Shown here piece after piece: positions 57,780-64,000 of a stretch of 64,000 nucleotides of DNA. The DNA is taken from positions 1-64,000 of the forward strand of contig WNNJ02001872.1 in assembly GCA_012934845.2 (NCBI GenBank), in the 5' to 3' direction. The notes beneath the pieces were generated by a model that searched no databases, had not been told where the DNA came from, and was given only the letters and a program-made list of their open reading frames with translations. The first letter of the stretch is position 1. The number at the start of each line of letters is the position of its first letter. Origin of the DNA: Pomphorhynchus laevis. Its lineage: Eukaryota; Acanthocephala; Palaeacanthocephala; Echinorhynchida; Pomphorhynchidae. Both the position numbers and the translations under genes were made by a program.

Positions 57780-58165
57780 TAAAAAATCTGTTTTTTTACT
57801 TGATAATTTAATTTTTGTTAGATATGCGTTATAGTTGTTATAACATATATATGTATATATTTTTCCGAATCTAATGCATCTTTAATATCTGCTCAATCTA
57901 GATTTGCATAAAGCGTACTAAAATCTTATGTATTTATATTTTGAAAATTTATTTCTTTTGTCTCTTCTAAAAACTCTTTTGTAGAATTAATGCTGAAATA
58001 GTATTTTATACAAGTATTAATTTTGATTACTCTACAATATTTCTTGAAGTGTGCTTTAATTACTTTAAGTAATTTATTCATATAGACAGAAAGTTGTTTT
58101 AATGTACATTTAAAAGCACTACATATGAACCTAGGTTTTATTGGATTTTTATGTAATTTGGATTC
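57780..58165 (-). pseudogene. PLE RT fragment, N-terminal half up to motif A
   Basis: Minus-strand codons: MESKLHKNPIKPRFICSAFK (the PKxHKxPxxxRxI region), CTLKQLSVYMNKLLKVIKAH, then NINT and DFSTLYANLD (motif A, one stop before it) and DIKDAL. The RT order N-terminus to motif A is clear. It follows another fragment of the same family head to tail. Confidence 0.8.
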
Positions 58166-58189
58166 CAATATTAAATAGGTACAGTTTTA

Positions 58190-58850
58190 TTATCTGATTC
58201 AACCTTTATACCCTTTTTATCAATTATAGAACAATGACTTGTAATAATTGTTTCTAAATTTAAATCACTAAGTTGCAATTCTTAAAATTATTTATTATGT
58301 GGTAATGTTCATTCAAAATTAATGTTTCTTCCATATGACCCATGAATAGAGTTAAGTACACTTACATCATCAATATATCGAAACATATTTCATATCTTTA
58401 TATGATTTAGATTTAGTTTTTACACAGTTATGAACAAATTCATATTCTAAAAAGCTTAAAAATAAGTCAGCAATAATTGGGCTACTATTACCTCCCATTG
58501 GAACACCTTTTTTGTCTAAATATAGATGTCCCTACTTTTAAATAATTTTGATTTATCAAAATATTTAAGGATTCTATTAATTCAATTTTATCCATATATT
58601 TATATTTACTCAATAGATTAATTTTTCTTAGATAGGCGTTGTAGTTATTATAACATATGTATATCTTTTTCCGAATATAAGATTAATTAATTTTACTAAC
58701 GCTTCTTTAATATTTACTAGATCTAGATTTGTATAAAGCGTACTAAAATCGTAAGTATTTATATTCTGAAAATTTATTCCCTTTGTCTTTTGCCAAAAGA
58801 GGATTTTTTTGATATTTCACTAACTTCCGTCAGCATCTTCAGAAAATTCG
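58190..58850 (-). pseudogene. PLE RT fragment, motifs A to C
   Basis: Minus-strand reading: NINTYDFSTLYTNLDLVNIK (motif A, 58790-58700), MDKIELIESLNILINQNYLK, GVPMGGNSSPIIADLFLSFL (motif B, near 58505), FRYIDDV (motif C, near 58385), then LNLETIITSHCSIID. Two frame changes. Upstream of motif A the copy is cut, and TTTGATATTTCACTAA...CAGCATCTTCAGAAAAT (58810-58850) is the PLE 3' motif also seen at 28.7 kb. Confidence 0.8.
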
Positions 58851-58899
58851 ATGCTTTCAAAATGTAAATGCTTATATAAACAAGTTTAAAACGTTCGCC

Positions 58900-59110
58900 G
58901 CCATTTGCTTGAGCCTGGCCCTGCAGCAATTCATTATAAACAGCTGATTTCACTGTTGTTTGAATTTTTGGCACGATTTCGTAGCAACTTTTGAAGATAC
59001 ACAATGCGCAAAAATAGAATGAATCAAAATAGTTTAGAAACTAAACAAAAATAATATTATGATATTTTCATTCAGAATAAATAATTTGACAAAATTAGAA
59101 AAAATATATT
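58900..59110 (-). repeat. Inverted repeat, left arm
   Basis: 58951-59110 is the reverse complement of 62349-62507 with high identity (TTTGAATTTTTGGCACGATT, CTTTTGAAGATACACAATGC, TCAAAATAGTTTAGAAACTA). Weaker similarity goes on to about 58900. Confidence 0.85.
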
Positions 59111-59336
59111 ACAACTATTGATAGATAGATTTACTAATTTTTTAAGCGCTCATGCAGACAGGCCGCTTACAATTCCATAGAAATAAACACAAAAATAAAA
59201 AATGATATGTCTGAAGTCCATACTAAGTAGTCGACGTTTGAACGATGAAATTTATATCTTATTGCTAGCTAGCTGCATGACCTGGTTGCTCAGTAAAAAA
59301 TGTGAAGCATGAATTTAGTGGTAATAAAGTAAGATG

Positions 59337-60990
59337 TCAACGAAGTTTAAGGGGAAGAGAATTCCAAATAAGAGGCATATAAATGTTACAGAAACGCATG
59401 CTAAAGTTCGACTGATGAAGAGGAATGTGCGGTAAAAACTGATTGTTTAAGCGTTTTGCTCTGGAGGACGAATATTCAGCACCGTGCAATTTTAGGAGAA
59501 GATACGAAGAGGAATGGTAAAGTAAACTAAAATCAAGAACGGCAGCGTAATATAAATCTTGATTTTGTACATTAAGTGAATGAAGGTTGATCAGTTCATT
59601 GGAGATGGGATCAAAACACCGGGCATCGAACAAGTATGCATGCTGCAGTGTGAATAAATCGAAACAAAGTGGGAGTAATAAGGAGTTTGAGAATAGTGAG
59701 ATGAAATAACCAATATGAGGTTGCTCGAAGGAGGACATTAAAGTGTTGAAAATGGAAGAAATGCGGTTTTTTGAATGCGACGGATGTCACAAAGAATATG
59801 ATAACAGGAACAAAAATTTTTAGTACAAATGATGATAACGAGAATAGAATATATAATTACTCCGAAGAAATGTTAGCGAACCAACACAAGGAAGGCGATG
59901 CCCATTGAAAGATATAGCAGGGTAAAATTAAATCTGCATGCAGGAAGGGTAGAACCAATAAACACAAGATTTCGTGGGATTTATCACCATTCTAATGAAT
60001 GGAAGGTGATGATATAGGGATTCTGGGCAGAATAAGACCGATGCGAAGAGGTTACATATCTGAGGTTAATGATTAATTGGGTGCGGATGAATAGATAATG
60101 ATGCCATTTGCATATTGCATGTAATAACATTTAAATACTAAGCAAAGTTGATGAAATCTCCAAAGAAAAGAGAGATATAGAACCATGTGGTAAACCCCAA
60201 GGTATAGCGAAAGACGCACTAACAACATTGCTGGATGATACAGTGCAGAAAGATATGACGTCAACGATTTAAGAGGAGTAGAGATACAGAAGCCATAACG
60301 ATGTCGAAGGGGTAGAAAGAGAATAGTGTGATTTACAGTGTCTAAATCCAACGATAAATCAAGCGAGATGACCAGAGATATTAACTGCAAATCTCGAGAC
60401 AAAAGAAGATTATCAATTACCTTGTGGCAATCAGTTTCAGTGGAGCTCTTTTTACTGTATGCCGCTTGATATTAACAAATAATGTTCGACGAATTTAGGT
60501 ACGACATGACTTGTCGCAAAATGAGTATCTTTAAGTGTTTCGAAATAGTGGGAAGTGGTAAGATATGATGGTAGGACGATGAAACATTAAGATCAAGGAA
60601 TTGGGATTGAGCAACGACCGGATAGTGACAGCCTTTCATGCATTGGGAAATTTCATTATTCGAATACACGAGTAAAATAATTTACAGAAGAAAGATTCCA
60701 GTTTGAGGACAATATATTTAAGGACATCTGTTGGTAAATGATCACGAGGAGACGAAGAGTTAGGGAGTCGAGATATTAGTACGATAATTTCATAAGAAGA
60801 CACAGGCTATAGAGGAAAAATTCAAGAAGGAATGATGTGACAATGACTGAAGAGTAACCATGAGGTGGAGCAGACGACATACATTACCAAGTTTTAATCT
60901 GAGATAACTACCGAAGATTGAAGAATCACTTGAGCAAACGGACAAAGAAGGACGCGTGGAATGAATCGATTTTATACTTTCCAACAAGAT
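59337..60990 (-). pseudogene. CR1/L2-like LINE, RT relic
   Basis: On the minus strand, right to left: text before the palm (60987-60472), motif A region LDLDTVNHTILFLPLRHRYG (60340), GVYHMVLYLSFLW (degenerate GVPQGSxLGPLLF, 60200), MQYANGIIIY (degenerate YADDTQLY, 60110). Near 59700-59337 the C-terminal part includes PHIGYFISLFSNSLLLPLCF, HGAEYSSSRAKRLNN and PLIWNSLPLKLR (the WNSLP signature). Motif residues are replaced and frames change, so this is a decayed copy. Confidence 0.8.
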
Positions 60991-60999
60991 CGATAAGTA

Positions 61000-61559
61000 G
61001 TTACAAATTTTTCAATGTATTCTATGTTTTACATTTCTACTTTGTTAACAATATTATATCAATATCATCAATATTTGATATTTATGAAATCTATTTAATA
61101 ATCATAGCTATATTAGACGAGTGCATTATAAATGTTGCCATATTTATGTAATATCAATTATGTGACATTCGTGTGTTTAACCACTTTGTCTAATATCCAG
61201 TTATTACAAATTTTTCAATGTCTTTTGTGTTTTACATTTCTACTTTGTTAATAATATTAATATTAGTTGATCAATGTAAGTATAAATACAACAAAAACCT
61301 GACAACTAGCTAATCTTATACTGTCTTTTTGTTTTCATTATTGGATCCATCCCAATTGTGATCTTCTACCCAATGAATAAAATTGCCTTATCAATAATAA
61401 TCAATACAATATAATTGCTGCTACCATTATCACTCAAGTATCTAATTTGATATACTGCTTTTTATTTAGTCTGCTTAATTCTCAATCCATTGAATTCGAT
61501 CTTATCCACAAAACACTGGAAAACACTTGTTTCCGATATAAATGAGCTTGAAACAAATA
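61000..61559. repeat. AT-rich stretch with a duplicated word
   Basis: TACAAATTTTTCAATGTxTTxTxTGTTTTACATTTCTACTTTGTTAA occurs near 61000 and 61205 as shared shorter words (TTTTACATTTCTACTTTGTT). No gene. Confidence 0.5.
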
Positions 61560-62005
61560 ATAAGATAATTTGAATTCTAATAGATAACAACGGTTTTTCA
61601 TCATGGGTAATTAAAAAGGCTTTCTACGAAAATACCAAAAAGAATAAAAAAATTGTTTTTGGTCCAGAAAGTGGAAAGAAATACGTAGGATTACCATTTA
61701 TAAATAATTTTTGAGATATTACTTTCAAAAGATTTGTGTCAAGCAATAAAACATTAAATACATCAAATATTGTTTTATATAATAGTAAAATACCGAAGTT
61801 ACACAACATTTTGAAAAATAAACCCAAGCATAATAATGATATAGTTGTTTATAAAATGTCTTGTTTGGAATGCGCTAAAATATATGAGGGTAAAACCGGC
61901 CAACGGTTTTAGACTAGATTGAAACTATACAAATGCACACTCGAAAAGGGGCTAAATAGCGCTATTGTTAACCATAGTTTAAAATGAACACTTTTTTAAT
62001 TGAAT
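61560..62005 (+). pseudogene. PLE fragment with GIY-YIG core
   Basis: Codons: KKIVFGPESGKKYVGLPFIN, FVSSNKTLNTSNIVLYNSKI, PKLHNILKNKPKHNNDIVVY, then KMSCLECAKIYEGKTGQRF and NSAIVNHSLK. VVYKMSC ... IYEGKTGQRF is a PLE GIY-YIG pair (YIG as YEG). A stop lies after QRF. It differs in sequence from family P and from the 26.8 kb element. Confidence 0.8.
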
Positions 62006-62348
62006 TCAGTTTCTATAATGTTTCAAATATCATCATTACATATTAATTTTAAATAGTTGATACTGATCCATTATTTAAACCATAGTTTAAATTTTGAACA
62101 CTATATTCACTATAATAATACTGTTGTTTTAGCAATCTAAACAAATTTTTTAAATAGAAAAATTCTTGAGGCTTATTACATTTTAAAAACTCTAAAAACT
62201 TTAATATTATTATGGTGAATAATAAACCTGACGTAACTTTAAATATTTTGTAAATATGTTGTAAACGATTCTTTTGTTTGAATAACCTGTTCTATTTTAT
62301 TGTTTTCCTTTATTTTATTTTTCTAGTACTTTTGATTATTATTTTTTA

Positions 62349-62560
62349 TATTTTTCTAATTTTTTCAAATTATTTTTTTTGAATGAAAATATCATAATAT
62401 TATTTTTGTATAGTTTCTAAACTATTTTGATTCATTATTTTTTATTGCGCTTTGTGCATCTTCAAAAGTTGCCCCGAAATCGTGTCAAAAATTCAAACAA
62501 CAGTGAAAACATCTGGTTATAGTGAATAGCTGCAGCGCCTGGCTGCAGCTATTTATTAAC
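62349..62560 (+). repeat. Inverted repeat, right arm
   Basis: Partner of 58900-59110. It follows the PLE GIY-YIG relic by about 340 bp, so the arm may be this PLE's 3' end. Contains an 11-bp palindrome at 62525-62553 (AATAGCTGCAG / CTGCAGCTATT) that the left arm lacks. Confidence 0.85.
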
Positions 62561-62752
62561 TGATCATGGCTACCGGATTATTTAATTTATTCGGTATTTC
62601 AATCGCTAATTAGTTGTTTCTAAACATATGAATGCTTATAGATCATATCAGAATTGTGTCATCGGCGTGAAGATTCAAAATAGATAATGACTAAATGTTA
62701 CGAATTAAACACGTAAGTTTTAAAATATAAATGTAAATTTAGCCATATTTAT

Positions 62753-63366
62753 AAGTACTAAATTATTATAAAAAATAATGCATTATGAAATTTGACTAAA
62801 GTTTCTACTTTCTTACTTTAAACTAGTAACATATTTTAATATATTAAAATTAAATTTTTCATTGCGTTTTGTGTAAGAGACGATCAATCCTTTATTTAAT
62901 TGATAAGCAATGAATATTTGGTACTTAGATGACTGCGTTCCGGGCAGTACTACAGGCACCAACCTCTCAGACATCCGAAAAATTCATGCTGCGGGGTCGG
63001 AAAACGGATTGGAGCTATAAGTACTAAATTATTATAAAAAATAATGCATTATGAAATTTGACTAAAGTTTCTACTTTCTTACTTAAAACTATTAACCTAT
63101 TTTAATATTAAAATTAGATTTTTCATTAAGTTTTGTTTAAGAGACGATCAATCCTTTATTTAATTGATAAGCAATGAATATTTGGTACTTAGATGACTGC
63201 GTTCTGGGCAGTACTACATGCACCAACCTCTCAGACATCCGAAAAATTCATGCTGCGGGGTCGGAAAACGGATTGGAGCTATAAGTACTAAATTATTATA
63301 AAAAATAATGCATTATGAAATTTGACTAAAGTTTCTACTTTCTTACTTAAAACTATTAACCTATTT
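62753..63366. repeat. Tandem repeat, ~265-bp unit, about 2.3 copies
   Basis: ATAAGTACTAAATTATTATA starts at about 62751, 63017 and 63281. Each full unit has GATGACTGCGTTCxGGGCAG, CTCTCAGACATCCGAAAAAT and GCTGCGGGGTCGGAAAACGG. No CTGATGA on either strand, so no hammerhead. Confidence 0.9.
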
Positions 63367-63369
63367 TAA

Positions 63370-64000
63370 TATATGTATCTATTAAATTATTTAAATGTTT
63401 TTGAAGAAAGCCAATTTTGTTACAAATTGTTGCAATTCTTTCATTATTTAATGTATTATATTATGGTATGCATGAATGCGTACGCAAACATATTTCTTTC
63501 GTAAATTTAAATGTCATCTTTACTATATAAATTAATAGTAGTTTTAATTGATGTTTAACTTATGTTCATATTTAGATATATACCTTCTTTATCATCAATA
63601 TTGGTTTTGTTAAGAATAAGGCTTTCTGGATAAATTTGTTCACTAATTGAATATTAATTATTAGAGTTAAATACATATATATCATTAGTATAACGAAACA
63701 TATATATTTCATATCTTTGTATAATTTTATTTATTGTTTTAACTGTTACGAACAAATTCATATTCTATAAAGCATAAAAATAAGTCACCTTAAATTGGAA
63801 TTCCATTTCCTCCATTAAATACCTTTTATTTGTCTAAATATAGATGTTCTAACTTTTAAATAATTTTGATTTATTAAAATATTTAAGGATTCTATTAATT
63901 CGACTTTATCCATATAATTATATCTATTTGGTGTTTAATTTTTGTTAGATAAGCGTTATAGTTATCATAGCATATATGTATATATCTTTTCCGAATAATT
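63370..64000 (-). pseudogene. PLE RT fragment, motif A to thumb, runs off the window
   Basis: Matches 58190-58800 (MDKVELIESLNILINQNYLK, then degenerate motif B and motif C). It goes further into the thumb with KALFLTKPILMIKK- and FKFTKEICLRTHS-like text. Many small indels. The 5' part lies beyond the right edge. Confidence 0.75.

Noticed and set aside
59414-59440. CTGATGA at 59414 (plus strand)
   Set aside because: It lies inside a LINE coding relic and no GAAA-closed helix II follows.

Overview
The window looks like a gene-poor, strongly AT-rich stretch (roughly 70% A+T by eye) of an invertebrate animal genome. The evidence is the mix of Penelope-like elements (PLEs), RTE/Rex-type and CR1/Jockey-type LINEs, a Gypsy fossil, a hAT (ZBED/SCAN-like) transposase relic and tRNA-headed SINE-like pieces. 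I see no certain host gene, rRNA, intact tRNA or CRISPR. One 239-bp stretch (42452-42690, minus) with good splice sites may be a host exon.

Layout. 1-0.7 kb: reverse transcriptase (RT) relic. 3-4.4 kb: dispersed repeat and a 0.5-kb head-to-tail duplication. 7.5-8.0 kb: open 156-aa Cys-rich ORF. 8.3-9.6 kb: repeat trio and PLE scrap. 9.8-12.8 kb: long broken retroelement. 14 kb: RTE piece. 15.8-18 kb: minus-strand LINE with ORF1 and endonuclease. 18.6-20.4 kb: Gypsy fossil. 20.6-21.8 kb: LINE. 24.4-25.5 kb: RT relic. 25.9-27.7 kb: RTE tail and PLE with GIY-YIG. 29.8-33.3 kb: repeats. 33.4-36.0 kb: hAT relic split by an RTE LINE. 36.3-37.1 kb: second RTE lineage. 37.6-39.6 kb: an apparently intact PLE RT of 570 aa. 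41-42 kb and 52.4-53 kb: two copies of one PLE family with GIY-YIG. 44.7-48.4 kb: nearly full-length but decayed RTE. 53.0-56.6 kb: tandem satellite. 57.8-64 kb: tandem and inverted PLE pieces around a minus-strand CR1-like LINE.

The most interesting object is the satellite at about 53003-56596: ten units of exactly 367 bp, without indels. On its minus strand nine of ten units carry the hammerhead ribozyme signature: CTGATGA, a 4-bp helix II, GAAAC, then a hairpin that fits helix III and ends in an NUH site. Variants between units keep the helices paired. The array sits between two stretches of a PLE, in antisense. This resembles metazoan retrozymes (circular-RNA-producing hammerhead repeats thought to be mobilised by PLEs) and the hammerhead satellites of schistosomes, newts and cave crickets. 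Helix I is not evident, so self-cleavage is a hypothesis.

A second pattern runs through the window: many short perfect palindromes (10-18 bp arms, loops of 1-9 nt). In several cases a paralogous copy within the window lacks the second arm, which suggests templated inverted duplication.
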